Positions 35,083 to 43,820 are shown, numbered from the stretch's first letter. The stretch is DNA of 64,000 nucleotides from GCA-2746795 sp964643965 (GCA_964643965.1 CAZXVH010000004.1:36486-100485); one strand, 5' to 3'. Translations and numbers: made by a program. Notes: a model not told the origin generated them from the sequence alone.

Positions 35083-36576
35083 TTACGAAGGGGGCCAGGT
35101 GGTGGTAAGCAGCACGTTTGCCTGATTGTCCAGCAGGCGTATTTCCCAGGGGGCGGATGAACCGGGCGTTGGCGACCACCGGGTATGCCAGGCTGCGCCT
35201 GGCGAAAGCTGCACCGGCCAGGAAGCCGCCAGGGCGCCGTTGGCATAGAGTTGGATGGTTCCGGGGGTAACGGCCGTTACCCCCACTTCTAGCGTCACCC
35301 CTTCCCAGGTTTCAGTCAGCCACAAAGCGCCATGTTCATTGGCGGTGCGCACCCCTTCTAAGCCGCTGACCGGATACCACCGTTCTGTCCACTGGCGCCG
35401 CTCTCCGGGGGCGATGGCGGTGTAGGTCCAGAAGTCTGGGGTGACGCCACTGCTCCACATTTCCACATATTCGCTGTTGTCGTCCGTCCATAAACCGGGC
35501 GGCAGCGTACCGGGGCCAAAGAACTTGTTCCCAGGGATAAGCGCCGGATCGATGATGCGCAGCAGGCCGTGACGCCGGTTGTGATCATAAATGCCGGTAT
35601 AGCCAGCGTCCAGGTCTGGCGCGAAAAAGCCAATCCATTCATGCCAGTTTTCATACAGGTTGAGAGAACGGCCGTTATACACCGGCCAGCTCATCACCCC
35701 ATGCTCACCCGGAAGCTGCCCATCGCCGGTGGAGTGAATCACCACTGCCGAGGCCGGAACTAAAAACTCCGTCTGGCCGCTGGTGCTGTTGTTATCCAGG
35801 GCGATCATGGCGTTGAGCCAATATTGCATGGTGTGAGCTTGGGCGGTGTTATTTTGCAGCCAGGGATTGATGTGCAGATAGCTGTGGTCGGCGTCCAGGA
35901 TGAGGGTAAAGCCCACTTCGACGCCGGTCTGGCTTTCCACATCTTTCACGGTAAGAAGCACGGCGCCGGGCGTGGTGAGGGTAGTCGCCTGCCAGGGGCG
36001 GTATTCGTTCAGGCCGTGCTCATCGGTGGGGAAAGCCCATTCGATGCCGCCGCTGGCGAGCCACCACCCTCGATGACCCCACACGGTCGGTTTGAGAATG
36101 GGATTGTTGTAGAGCAGTTGACGCCCCGTCATTTTATCGGTGAACTGGTATAAACGGCCGCCTAATTCTGGCAGCACGGTGGCCGAAACGTACCGGTTGT
36201 GCAGGGTGATGGCCTGAAAGGTGCGCATGATTTTGGGTTTTTGGAATACGCAGTCGTGGTTGAGGCGGGGATACGGGTAAACAAAATCGCCCGGATTGGT
36301 GGGTCTGAGGCAGTCGGGGTGATCATACTGGTAGGATTCAATGGAGATGGCGCTGGTGGTGATCCAGGGCTGCTGTGGGGGAACGGCCGTTGCCGTCGGC
36401 GTACTTTCTGGCGTGGGCGTAAACGTGGGCGTCATCCCTTTCTCGATGATAGGTAGATACGCTTCAGGCGTTAACGCCTCCTCATGCCCGGTTGCGTACA
36501 AAAGCGCTTGCGCCGTCAACCATAACAACAAGAACAAACCTGCCAACAAACCCATTATCAAACTGAATCGTCGCAT
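35083..36576 (-). CDS. DUF5107 domain protein, membrane-anchored/secreted
   Basis: 497 residues. An N-terminal membrane helix or signal (LIMGLLAGLFLLLWLTAQALL) and a Thr/Pro linker (TPTFTPTPESTPTAT) precede a large beta-sandwich domain with LPELGGRLYQFTD, WGHRGWWLASGGIEWAFP and HSYLHINPWLQNN, typical of DUF5107. That family resembles galactose-mutarotase-fold carbohydrate-active proteins but is uncharacterised. Its place near other glycan-active genes suggests sugar binding outside the cell. Start ATG 36576 after GGGGGTG. Confidence 0.82.
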   Translation of the reverse strand: MRRFSLIMGLLAGLFLLLWLTAQALLYATGHEEALTPEAYLPIIEKGMTPTFTPTPESTPTATAVPPQQPWITTSAISIESYQYDHPDCLRPTNPGDFVYPYPRLNHDCVFQKPKIMRTFQAITLHNRYVSATVLPELGGRLYQFTDKMTGRQLLYNNPILKPTVWGHRGWWLASGGIEWAFPTDEHGLNEYRPWQATTLTTPGAVLLTVKDVESQTGVEVGFTLILDADHSYLHINPWLQNNTAQAHTMQYWLNAMIALDNNSTSGQTEFLVPASAVVIHSTGDGQLPGEHGVMSWPVYNGRSLNLYENWHEWIGFFAPDLDAGYTGIYDHNRRHGLLRIIDPALIPGNKFFGPGTLPPGLWTDDNSEYVEMWSSGVTPDFWTYTAIAPGERRQWTERWYPVSGLEGVRTANEHGALWLTETWEGVTLEVGVTAVTPGTIQLYANGALAASWPVQLSPGAAWHTRWSPTPGSSAPWEIRLLDNQANVLLTTTWPPS

Positions 36577-36705
36577 CTTGCACCCCCGTTTGTAAAAATA
36601 TTTTTCACCTTGTCTTTATTATGGTGGATAAAATGCTCCCCTGTCCATAAATAAATCGAAAATTAGATCGCCAAACTCTCATAATGGTTTTTGGGCGACC
36701 TGTGT

Positions 36706-36985
36706 TATACTCCCATCGGTTTCATATGAGGAAACCAATACTTTAGCAAAAACAAGTTTTGACCTTCCCAAATGCCTCTCCAGGTGATGAGGCATTTTTG
36801 TTGCAACAGCGTGGCTCCATTGGTGCATGTGCGTGAGTCTGCTGTTAGCCGGCAGATGGGGTATGGCCCGCGAGGGCGATACCGTTTTAGGACTCATCAA
36901 AACACAAGCCAATAAGGCCCCGGGCGCTAACTTGACAGCGAGAGTGCTGCCAATTTTTGTTTGCCTCGGTCCGACAAGGAGCATC
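36706..36985 (+). promoter_or_regulatory. Long leader of the DEAD-box helicase gene
   Basis: A -10-like TATACT at 36706-36711 (no convincing -35), then about 270 nt before the helicase start. A terminator-like hairpin sits inside at 36770-36799. No ORF in the leader is supported. The arrangement suggests attenuation or structure-sensitive control, as in cold-shock helicases. Confidence 0.45.
36770..36799 (+). terminator. Terminator-like hairpin within the helicase leader
   Basis: AAATGCCTC (36770-36778) pairs with GAGGCATTT (36789-36797), followed by T residues. It could act as an attenuator, or end a short RNA starting near 36718. Confidence 0.65.
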
Positions 36986-38671
36986 ATGACCGATTTTTCG
37001 CAGTTGAACTTAAACGCGGCGCTGTTACAGGCCATCTCCGAGCAAGGGTATACTGAGCCAACCCCCATCCAAGCAGAAATGATCCCCCTCATGTTGTCTG
37101 GGCAAGATGTCATTGGTCAGGCGCAAACAGGAACCGGTAAAACGGCCGCTTTTGCCTTGCCCATGTTACAAACCATCACCCCACAGCAGGGCAAGGTGCA
37201 GGGCCTCGTGCTGGCGCCCACCCGGGAGCTGGCGATGCAGGTTTCTGAGGCCACCTACGCCTATGGCAAACATACCGGCGCGCGCGTCCTGGCCGTTTAT
37301 GGCGGGCAGCCGTATGGGCGGCAAATCTCCCGTCTCAAAAAAGGGGTGGATATTGTGGTGGGCACACCGGGGCGCTTGCTCGACCTGATTAAGCGCGGCT
37401 CGCTGGACCTCAGCGGGGTGCGCGTTCTGGTCTTAGATGAAGCGGATGAGATGTTGAGCATGGGCTTCATCGAAGATATTGAAGCCATTCTCAAGGAAAC
37501 CCCATCCGAGCGGCAGACGGCGCTGTTTTCGGCGACGATGCCTGGCCCCATCCGCCACCTGGCAGACAAATATCTACGCCTGCCCCAATCGGTGACGATT
37601 CAACGTAAACAAATGACGGTTGCCAGCCTGGATCAACGTTACTACCTGGTGCGCGAAGAGGATAAACTGGCGGCGTTAACCCGCTTGTTTGAAACAGAGG
37701 AGATCACCTCGGCGTTGGTCTTTGCCAAGACGCGCGTAGGCACGGGCGATCTGGCAAATGAACTCTCTGTGCGTGGTTTCCAGGCGGAAGCGTTGAGCGG
37801 TGATTTGAGCCAGGAAGCGCGGGAGCAGGTGCTTAACCGCTTCCGCAATAACCAGATTCAGGTATTGGTGGCGACGGATGTGGCGGCGCGGGGTCTGGAT
37901 ATCGACGATATTTCCCATGTGTTTAACTATGATTTGCCCCAAGACCCGGAGGTGTATATCCATCGGGTAGGCCGGACGGGACGGGCGGGCAAGACGGGCG
38001 TGGCTATCAGCCTGTTTACGCCACGAGATCAGGGGCGGCTGCGGCGCATTGAAAATATGACGCGCCAGAAGATCACGCAGGTGAATTTGCCTACGTCCGA
38101 GGAACTGCTCCAGCGCCGCGAGGAGGCGCTGGTAGAACGGATGCTGGTCTGGCTGCGTCGGGATCGGTGTAACCGGGAGAAGGAGATCGTGGCAGAGTTG
38201 GCGGCGGAAGGGTATAACGTGGCCGATGTGGCGGCGGCAGCCTTGAAGTTGGCGCGGGCGGAAGAGAAGCAGCGCCCGGTACCTCATATCGGCGAAGTGA
38301 GTGGGTTTGAAGCGCGTAGTTATGATAAACAGGGGAGAGGCAGCCGGCGCAATGGCAACGGCCGTTCCCCAATGAATAGCCGTGGCAGCAGCCGCGCCCA
38401 CGCCAACGGCAGTTACAAACCACGCAGCCAGGAACAGGGCATGGTGCGCCTCACCCTCAATAAGGGCAAAACGCACGGCGTTCGCCCCAACGATGTGGTG
38501 GGAACCATCGCCTACCACGCCAATATCCCCGGTAAAACCATTGGCGCCATTCGCATCAACCCCCAGCATACCTTTGTGGATGTGCCGGAAAAATTTGTGC
38601 CGCAAGTGCTGGCTAAATCTGGCAGTTACCAGATTCATCAGCAGTCGGTTTCGGTTGAATTGAATTCTTAG
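36986..38671 (+). CDS. deaD: DEAD-box RNA helicase with C-terminal DbpA RNA-binding domain
   Basis: 561 residues. Q-motif region (TEPTPIQAEMIPLML), Walker A AQTGTGKT (near 46-53), PTRELA, TPGRLLD, DEAD in LDEADEML (near 150), SAT, and ARGLDID with HRVGRTGRAG. A basic Arg/Gly/Ser linker follows, then a DbpA RNA-binding domain (LTLNKGKTHGVRPNDVVGTI). It unwinds RNA duplexes in ribosome assembly or mRNA turnover. Start ATG 36986 with AAGGAG at 36976-36981; a longer upstream frame lacks a ribosome site. Confidence 0.95.
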   Translation: MTDFSQLNLNAALLQAISEQGYTEPTPIQAEMIPLMLSGQDVIGQAQTGTGKTAAFALPMLQTITPQQGKVQGLVLAPTRELAMQVSEATYAYGKHTGARVLAVYGGQPYGRQISRLKKGVDIVVGTPGRLLDLIKRGSLDLSGVRVLVLDEADEMLSMGFIEDIEAILKETPSERQTALFSATMPGPIRHLADKYLRLPQSVTIQRKQMTVASLDQRYYLVREEDKLAALTRLFETEEITSALVFAKTRVGTGDLANELSVRGFQAEALSGDLSQEAREQVLNRFRNNQIQVLVATDVAARGLDIDDISHVFNYDLPQDPEVYIHRVGRTGRAGKTGVAISLFTPRDQGRLRRIENMTRQKITQVNLPTSEELLQRREEALVERMLVWLRRDRCNREKEIVAELAAEGYNVADVAAAALKLARAEEKQRPVPHIGEVSGFEARSYDKQGRGSRRNGNGRSPMNSRGSSRAHANGSYKPRSQEQGMVRLTLNKGKTHGVRPNDVVGTIAYHANIPGKTIGAIRINPQHTFVDVPEKFVPQVLAKSGSYQIHQQSVSVELNS

Positions 38672-38693
38672 TAACCGTTTGCTTTTAACCCGG

Positions 38694-38730
38694 CAAGATT
38701 GGTTCACTCTCCAAGATTGAACCAATCTTG
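38694..38730. repeat. Hairpin after the helicase gene
   Basis: CAAGATTGGTTC (38694-38705) pairs with GAACCAATCTTG (38719-38730), loop 13 nt. It uses the same core as the hairpins at 34141-34178. It probably marks the transcript end; there is no T-run. Confidence 0.75.
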
Positions 38731-38765
38731 ATAAGGCAGTAACTTCTCAATAAGTCGCGGTGGAG

Positions 38766-38803
38766 TTGGTTGAGCCTGTCGAAACCAACGGTCTTCGACA
38801 AGC
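38766..38803. repeat. CTTCGACAAGCTCAG-type inverted repeat
   Basis: GGTTGAGCCTGTCGAAACC and CTTCGACAAGCTCAGACC form an inverted pair. It is one copy of a dispersed family also at 41692-41764, 49644-49688 and 52256-52295. Confidence 0.75.
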
Positions 38804-38958
38804 TCAGACCTCGTCTCCCCAAAATATTGAGAAGATACATAAGGCAGAAGTAAGCCATGACGATGACCCCGGATTCGCTCATTCCCCTTTTGGTAGGGGG
38901 AGCGCTACGTTTATTTGGCGGGCGGCTCTGGAACTTGTCGAGAGGCGCGCCTCAGCTA

Positions 38959-39022
38959 TCATGAATGAAAAGGGAACGTCATCTTCCAGATGGCGCAGGG
39001 TCGACAAGATGTCGGCGTTCTT
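38959..39022. repeat. Dispersed repeat with invertible hairpin loop, copy 2
   Basis: Matches 35019-35080, but the small hairpin reads CATCT-TCC-AGATG, the reverse complement of copy 1. It lies just upstream of pyruvate kinase. The rest of 38672-39039 is repeat-derived and holds no gene. Confidence 0.7.
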
Positions 39023-39039
39023 ATTTACAGGGGATACTT

Positions 39040-40485
39040 ATGATCGATTTACCTTCTAAAAAAACAAAAATTATTTGCACCGTTGGCCCCGCCTCCCAAT
39101 CTCAGGCTGTGTTGGAGGAAATGATCGCCAGTGGCATGAACATCGCTCGCATCAACTTTGCCCATGGCGATTGGGACGCGCATCGGGAGACGATTGCCAA
39201 CATCAGAGCGGCCGCCGCCGCTTTGGGACAGCGGGTGACCCTGTTTGGGGATCTGCCTGGCCCTAAAATGCGCATTGGTAAACTGGCAGAGGAACCGATT
39301 GAACTGGAACGTGACGCCCTCTTTGTGCTACAAACGGCGGAGATCCTGGGCAATCATGAACGAGTCTCCCTGGATTTTCCCAGGCTGCCTGAAGTGGTGA
39401 AGCCGGGCGACAGCATTTTTATGAATGACGGCTATATTGAACTCAAAGTCATTGAAGTAAAAGCAGGGGAAGTGCATTGTACGGTGAAGGTGGGGGGCGA
39501 ACTCCGTTCTCACAAGGGGGTCAATTTCCCCGGGATCGATTTGGGCATTAGCGCGTTTACAGAGCGGGATCGGCAGTTTCTGGCATTTGCCGCCGAACAG
39601 AAATTGGATGCGGTGGGTCAATCCTTTGTCTTGGGACCTGAGGATATAACGGCCGTTCGTCAGGCCGCCGCTCAACTGGATTACAAACCCTTTATCATTG
39701 CCAAAATTGAGCGCTCAGGGGCGTTGGCCAAGTTGGCGGAAATTATTGCCGCCGCCGATGTCGTGATGGTGGCGCGGGGTGATTTGGGCGTGGAAATTCC
39801 CATTGAGGAGATTCCGGCCGTGCAAAAATGGATTATTCGCCGCTGCAACCTGGCCGGAAAGCCGGTGATTACCGCCACGCAAATGCTGGAATCCATGACG
39901 ACCAACCGGCGGCCTACTCGCGCCGAAGCCACCGATGTGGCCAACGCCATTTTAGATGGCTCAGATTGTGTGATGCTGTCTGGGGAAACGGCCGTTGGCG
40001 AATATCCCATCGCCACCGTGGCCCTCATGTCGCGCCTTGCCCAACAAACCGAAGAGAGCATGTCTGCGTTTGATATTGTCGACCAGTTCAAAACGAAACA
40101 GCAAGAAGGGCGGCTCCACCTGGATGATTTGCTGTCATTGGTGGTCTTTGAAACGGCCGAAATGCTTGACCCCAAGGTGGTGTTTGCCCCTTCTCGCAGC
40201 GGGGGCACCGCCCGTCGTTTATGCCGTTTTCGGCTATCTCAATGGATCGTTTCACCTAGCCAGATAGAGTCCACCTGCCAGGAACTGCAATTTTCTTATG
40301 GCATTTTCCCGGTGTATGTGCCTGACCCCACTGTGCTAACGGACCCTCATTTGCGACGGCAGCATGTGGGGCAATGGCTGCATGATCATATGGAAACGGA
40401 GGAGTCTGGCGCCGTGATTCTGGTAGAAGGGGCGGGTACGCTAAAAGTAGAAGATACCAAACGCATTGATATTATTGCCTTTTAG
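39040..40485 (+). CDS. pyk: Pyruvate kinase
   Basis: 481 residues. Transfers phosphate from PEP to ADP, giving pyruvate and ATP, the last step of glycolysis. Signatures: KTKIICTVGPAS at the N-terminus, GDLPGPKMRIG, the active-site Lys region FIIAKIERSGAL, the metal/substrate loop MVARGDLGVEIP, and ATQMLESM followed by TRAEATDVANAILDG. The C-terminal regulatory domain looks divergent. I chose ATG 39040 (MIDLPSKKTK); 25 upstream in-frame residues come from a dispersed repeat. Confidence 0.96.
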   Translation: MIDLPSKKTKIICTVGPASQSQAVLEEMIASGMNIARINFAHGDWDAHRETIANIRAAAAALGQRVTLFGDLPGPKMRIGKLAEEPIELERDALFVLQTAEILGNHERVSLDFPRLPEVVKPGDSIFMNDGYIELKVIEVKAGEVHCTVKVGGELRSHKGVNFPGIDLGISAFTERDRQFLAFAAEQKLDAVGQSFVLGPEDITAVRQAAAQLDYKPFIIAKIERSGALAKLAEIIAAADVVMVARGDLGVEIPIEEIPAVQKWIIRRCNLAGKPVITATQMLESMTTNRRPTRAEATDVANAILDGSDCVMLSGETAVGEYPIATVALMSRLAQQTEESMSAFDIVDQFKTKQQEGRLHLDDLLSLVVFETAEMLDPKVVFAPSRSGGTARRLCRFRLSQWIVSPSQIESTCQELQFSYGIFPVYVPDPTVLTDPHLRRQHVGQWLHDHMETEESGAVILVEGAGTLKVEDTKRIDIIAF

Positions 40486-40493
40486 GTTAACCG

Positions 40494-40524
40494 GGAACCA
40501 GGTTGCTCAGGGCAACCTGGTTCC
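40494..40524. terminator. Perfect hairpin between pyk and the aldo/keto reductase
   Basis: A perfect 13-bp stem (40494-40506 with 40512-40524, TCAGG loop) between convergent genes. There is no T-run, but the position suggests a shared terminator. Confidence 0.7.
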
Positions 40525-40533
40525 TCAGATTCT

Positions 40534-41499
40534 CTATTTCCAGGCGGTCACTTCATCTAACGCTTCTTTTTCCTCAGCAGACAAGACAATCTCTGCGCCT
40601 TTCATCGTGTCGGCGAGTTGGTCGAGGGTATTGGCGCCGATAATGGCCGAAGTAACGGTGGGGTTTGTCAATATCCAGGCGACGGCCGTTTGGGCAATGG
40701 TGGCGTTATGGGCGCGGCCGATCTCTTCCAGCTTATTGACCGCGGCAAAACCCTGCTCGTTCATGTATTTCTTCTGGATGCCTTCTGCCCGGGCTGAATC
40801 AGGCATTTCTGTATCCCGGCGATATTTGCCGGTGAGGAAACCGGCGGCTAACGGGCTGTAAGGGATGACGCCAAGGCCCTGATCCGCGCAGACGGCTTGT
40901 AGTTCCCGCTCAAACTCGGCGCGGTGTACGTAGCTGTAATGGGGCTGGAGGCTGTCGAACCGCGTCAAATCCTTCACATCGCTCAACCAAAGCGATTTCA
41001 TGAGCAGCCAGGCGGGGTAGTTGGAGCAGCCGAGGTAGCGTACTTTACCGGCCCGTACCAAATCGTTAAGGACGACCAGCGTTTCGTCAAGCGGCGTTTC
41101 CTGGTCGGGCCAATGGACTTGATACAGGTCGATGTAGTCAGTTTGTAAACGGCGTAAACTGTCTTCAACGGCCGTCATGATGTGAGCGCGGGAGAGACCC
41201 TGGTCGTTAGGGCCATCACCCATTTGCCCCCGCACTTTGGTGGCCAGCACAATGTCCTGGCGGCGCAGGCGGCTCTGCTGGAGCCAGCGCCCGATAATTG
41301 CTTCGCTGACGCCGCCCTCATTGCCTTCTACCCAGCGAGAGTAAACATCAGCGGTGTCGAAGAAATTGCAGCCCAGTTCGACGGCTTTGTCCATGATGGA
41401 GTAGGCGGTGGCTTCATCGGCCGACCAGCCAAATTGCATGGTTCCCAGGCAGATGGGAGAGACTTTAAGGCCGGTGCGGCCCAGGTTACGGGTGTTCAT
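40534..41499 (-). CDS. Aldo/keto reductase
   Basis: 321 residues. A NAD(P)H-dependent reductase of carbonyl compounds. The catalytic tetrad is visible: Asp and Tyr in FFDTADVYSRW, Lys in LATKVRG, His in DLYQVHWPDQ. The C-terminal cofactor region is AWILTNPTVTSAIIGA. I chose ATG 41499 (MNTRNLGRTGLKVSPICLG), the usual start, preceded by AGGAAAA; 9 upstream residues are not used. The substrate is unknown. Confidence 0.92.
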   Translation of the reverse strand: MNTRNLGRTGLKVSPICLGTMQFGWSADEATAYSIMDKAVELGCNFFDTADVYSRWVEGNEGGVSEAIIGRWLQQSRLRRQDIVLATKVRGQMGDGPNDQGLSRAHIMTAVEDSLRRLQTDYIDLYQVHWPDQETPLDETLVVLNDLVRAGKVRYLGCSNYPAWLLMKSLWLSDVKDLTRFDSLQPHYSYVHRAEFERELQAVCADQGLGVIPYSPLAAGFLTGKYRRDTEMPDSARAEGIQKKYMNEQGFAAVNKLEEIGRAHNATIAQTAVAWILTNPTVTSAIIGANTLDQLADTMKGAEIVLSAEEKEALDEVTAWK

Positions 41500-41532
41500 A
41501 AGATTTTCCTCCAATGTAAAATACAATGGCTC

Positions 41533-41565
41533 AGAAGTTCAACTTCTCAGAGAAGTTGAACTTCT
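41533..41565. repeat. Perfect hairpin, GAAGTTCAACTTC type
   Basis: AGAAGTTCAACTTCT (41533-41547) pairs with AGAAGTTGAACTTCT (41551-41565). The stem is 15 bp with a CAG loop. It belongs to the same family as 10277-10309 and 54226-54259. Confidence 0.85.
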
Positions 41566-41585
41566 AAAATAAGAATGCGGCGAAT

Positions 41586-41764
41586 CTACCGGTGGATGGT
41601 GACGACGCCATCGGCGAATTGTACCAAAACTGTATCGCCCTCGCTTACGCAGGGTTGGCTTAAAACGGAACCGGGGGTGAAAGACATGGCCCCTGAGCCT
41701 GTCAAAACTGAGCCTGTCGAAGCGGTCCCTGAGCCTGTCGAAGCGGTCCCTGAGCTTGTCGAAG
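41586..41764 (-). CDS. Possible 3' end of exonuclease VII large subunit, cut by the assembly gap
   Basis: Reading the minus strand, the frame is open from the N gap to the TAG at 41586-41588 (about 59 codons). The last residues, GSVLSQPCVSEGDTVLVQF then ADGVVTIHR, resemble the conserved C-terminus of XseA (GD-x-V-x-V-x-x-x-DG). Upstream of this the frame reads 7-residue STGSGTA repeats, coming from the 21-bp repeat block. This would be the end of a real gene hidden by the gap, or a remnant. The match is short. Confidence 0.4.
41692..41764. repeat. Tandem CCTGAGCCTGTCGAAG repeats
   Basis: Four near-identical copies, three of them in 21-bp steps, running into the assembly gap. 21 bp keeps reading frame on the minus strand. 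The repeat family recurs at 38766-38803, 49644-49688 and 52256-52295, and probably caused the gap. Confidence 0.9.
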
Positions 41765-41864
41765 NNNNNNNNNNNNNNNNNNNNNNNNNNNNNNNNNNNN
41801 NNNNNNNNNNNNNNNNNNNNNNNNNNNNNNNNNNNNNNNNNNNNNNNNNNNNNNNNNNNNNNNN
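41765..41864. other. Assembly gap (100 N)
   Basis: One hundred N, a typical scaffold gap of unknown true length. It is flanked by tandem repeats on the left and ACAGTGAACAGT repeats (41865-41893) on the right. Confidence 0.99.
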
Positions 41865-41961
41865 ACAGTTTACAGTGAACAGTTTACAGTAGACGACAAA
41901 GCGTGACGACTAACCGATTAACCGACTATCCGACTAACCGAGTAAACATGGAGAAAACAAA

Positions 41962-42267
41962 ATGGCCCGAGTAACCAAAACGATCACTGTTGTCCATTGC
42001 GTCAAAATGGACGCGGAACTGCCTGCTTTAGAGAGACCGCCGTTCCCCGGCGAGTTGGGGGAGCGTATTTTTAATAATGTTTCAAAATATGCCTACGCCA
42101 TGTGGCCACAGCAGGCCACGCTGCTGATTAACCATTATGGTTTGAACATGGCTGATCCGCAGGCGCAAGAGTTTCTGATGGGCGAAATGGATCGCTTTTT
42201 CTTTGGCGAAGGCGGACAACCACCGGAAGGGTGGACGCCGCCGAATTCAGCGCCGCGTAAAAAATGA
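41962..42267 (+). CDS. yggX: Fe(II)-trafficking / oxidative damage protection protein
   Basis: 101 residues. HCVKMDAELPALERPPFPGE followed by LGERIFNNVSKYAY, then LLINHYGLNMADPQAQEFL and MDRFFFGEG, is the YggX pattern, including the Cys near residue 14. In other bacteria it protects Fe-S enzymes against oxidants and may carry iron. Start ATG 41962, after GGAGAAAAC. The gene stands alone; the flanks are intergenic repeats. Confidence 0.9.
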   Translation: MARVTKTITVVHCVKMDAELPALERPPFPGELGERIFNNVSKYAYAMWPQQATLLINHYGLNMADPQAQEFLMGEMDRFFFGEGGQPPEGWTPPNSAPRKK

Positions 42268-42272
42268 CAATT

Positions 42273-42340
42273 TTTAAGACAAAGGCACAAAGAGACAAAG
42301 GTTTTTCTTTGTTCCTTTGCGCCTTTGTATCTTTGTAATT
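42273..42340. repeat. CAAAGAGACAAAGG/CTTTGTATCTTTG imperfect inverted repeat
   Basis: ACAAAGGCACAAAGAGACAAAG is largely complementary to the CTTTGTTCC, TTTGCGCC, TTTGTATC segment. It belongs to the same family as 51984-52047. It lies between yggX and the radical SAM gene. Confidence 0.6.
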
Positions 42341-42354
42341 AATTTTTCTTTTTC

Positions 42355-43767
42355 ATGAATAATATTCTTCTCCTTGCCTGTTATGAAATGGGCCATCAGC
42401 CGCTCAGTTTGGCCTGGCCCACGGCCGTTTTACGTGAAGCTGGCATTGGCGTAACGGCCGTTGATTTATCGGTCTCGTCTCTGCCCCGGGAGCAAGCCGT
42501 TTCCACGCCATTTGTGGGCATTGCTGTGCCCATGCACACCGCACTCCGTTTGGGGGTGCAGGCGGCGAAACGGATTCGACGACTCAATGCTGAAGCCCAC
42601 ATCTGCTTTTATGGCATGTATGCCTGGCTCAATCGGGACTACCTGTTGGAGGGGCTGGCGGATTCGGTGATTGCCGGGGAGTATGAACGGCCGTTGCTGG
42701 CATTGGCGCAGGCGGTCTTGGCGGGTGGAGATGGCGCAGCTGTGCCTGGCGTTACCAGTCAAACCGTTCATAGCGTCCCCAATCTGGAACGGCTTCATCT
42801 GCCCCTGCCTGACCGGGCAGGCTTGCCCGCGCTCAACCAGTATGCCCGCTATGAGGCCGACGGCGAGATGCTGTTGTCTGGCTACGTGGAAGCGAGCCGC
42901 GGCTGTTTACATACCTGCCAGCATTGTCCGGTGGTGCCTGTTTATAACGGCCGTTTCTTCATCACCCCCCTGGAAACGGTCCTGGCCGACATTCGGCAGC
43001 AGGCGGCGGCGGGCGTGCAACACATCACCTTTGGCGATCCCGATTTTCTTAACGGTCCAGGCCACGCCCTCAAAATAACCCGGGCGTTGTACGCCGAATT
43101 CCCAGGGCTTACCTTTGATTTCACCACAAAAGTGGAACATATTCTCAAGCACCGGCACTTATTCCCCGAGTTCCGGCAAAACGGGGCGACCTTTGTGGTG
43201 TCGGCGTTTGAGGCGGTGAGCGCGCACATTTTGGCGCGGCTGAACAAAGGACATACGGTGGCGGACATGGAAACGGCCGTTGCCATTTTACGGCAGGCTG
43301 GTATTGCCGTGCAGCCCACCTGGATGCCCTTTACCCCCTGGACAAGCGTGGCGGATTACCTCGATCTGCTGGCCTGGATTCGGGCGCAAGAGCTGATCCC
43401 CCATGTGCCGGTGGTGCAGTTGTGTATTCGCATGTTGGTACCGCCGGAAAGCGCCCTGTTAGACCATCCTGATGTGGTGGAGTGGCGTGGGCCGCTGTCG
43501 CCGTCAGATTTCACCTACCAATGGCGGCATCCTGACCCCTGTATGGACGAGTTGCAGCAGCAGCTGGCTGCCTTAGCTGAACATGCCGATGAGAATCCCT
43601 TCGTTAATTTTGCAGCGGTGGAGAAGGCGGCTTACCAGGCGGCCGGTCTGCCGGAACCGCAGGGGCCATCGCCCGGCTTCACGGGGTCGCCGCCCCGCCT
43701 CACCGAAGAGTGGTTCTGTTGAGCGGAGCCAACCGCTGGTCAGGTTGATCAGCTTACTAATAATTAA
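42355..43767 (+). CDS. CUAEP-tail radical SAM selenoprotein (in-frame UGA read as selenocysteine)
   Basis: 470 codons when the TGA at 43720-43722 is read as Sec456. The N-terminal half looks like a B12-binding-type domain (ILLLACYEMGHQPLSLAWP, CFYGMYAWLN). The radical SAM core has the 4Fe-4S motif CLHTCQHC (Cys184, Cys188, Cys191) after EASRG, then HITFGDPDFLNGPGHALKI. The C-terminus is PRLTEEWFC, then TGA, then AEPTAGQVDQLTNN and TAA. This is the tail of the family named for its Cys-Sec/Cys-Ala-Glu-Pro ending. A conventional call would stop at 43722. A SECIS-like hairpin follows the TGA. The reaction is unknown. Confidence 0.85.
43723..43755 (+). promoter_or_regulatory. SECIS-like hairpin after the UGA codon
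   Basis: CAACC (43730-43734) pairs with GGTTG (43743-43747), presenting a loop GCTGGTCA with the GGTC that bacterial SelB-binding loops need. AGC and GCT further out may extend the stem. The GGTC is 15 nt after the TGA, close to the spacing in E. coli fdhF. Confidence 0.65.
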
Positions 43768-43820
43768 TGGTGAATGGTGATTGAGGGTTCCGGTGCATAA
43801 TTCATTATTTTGAGGTTGTT

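Noticed and set aside
41575..41764. Plus-strand open frame through the tandem repeats
   Set aside because: It consists mostly of PEPVEAV-type repeats read from the DNA repeat block. The minus frame has a plausible XseA-like end.
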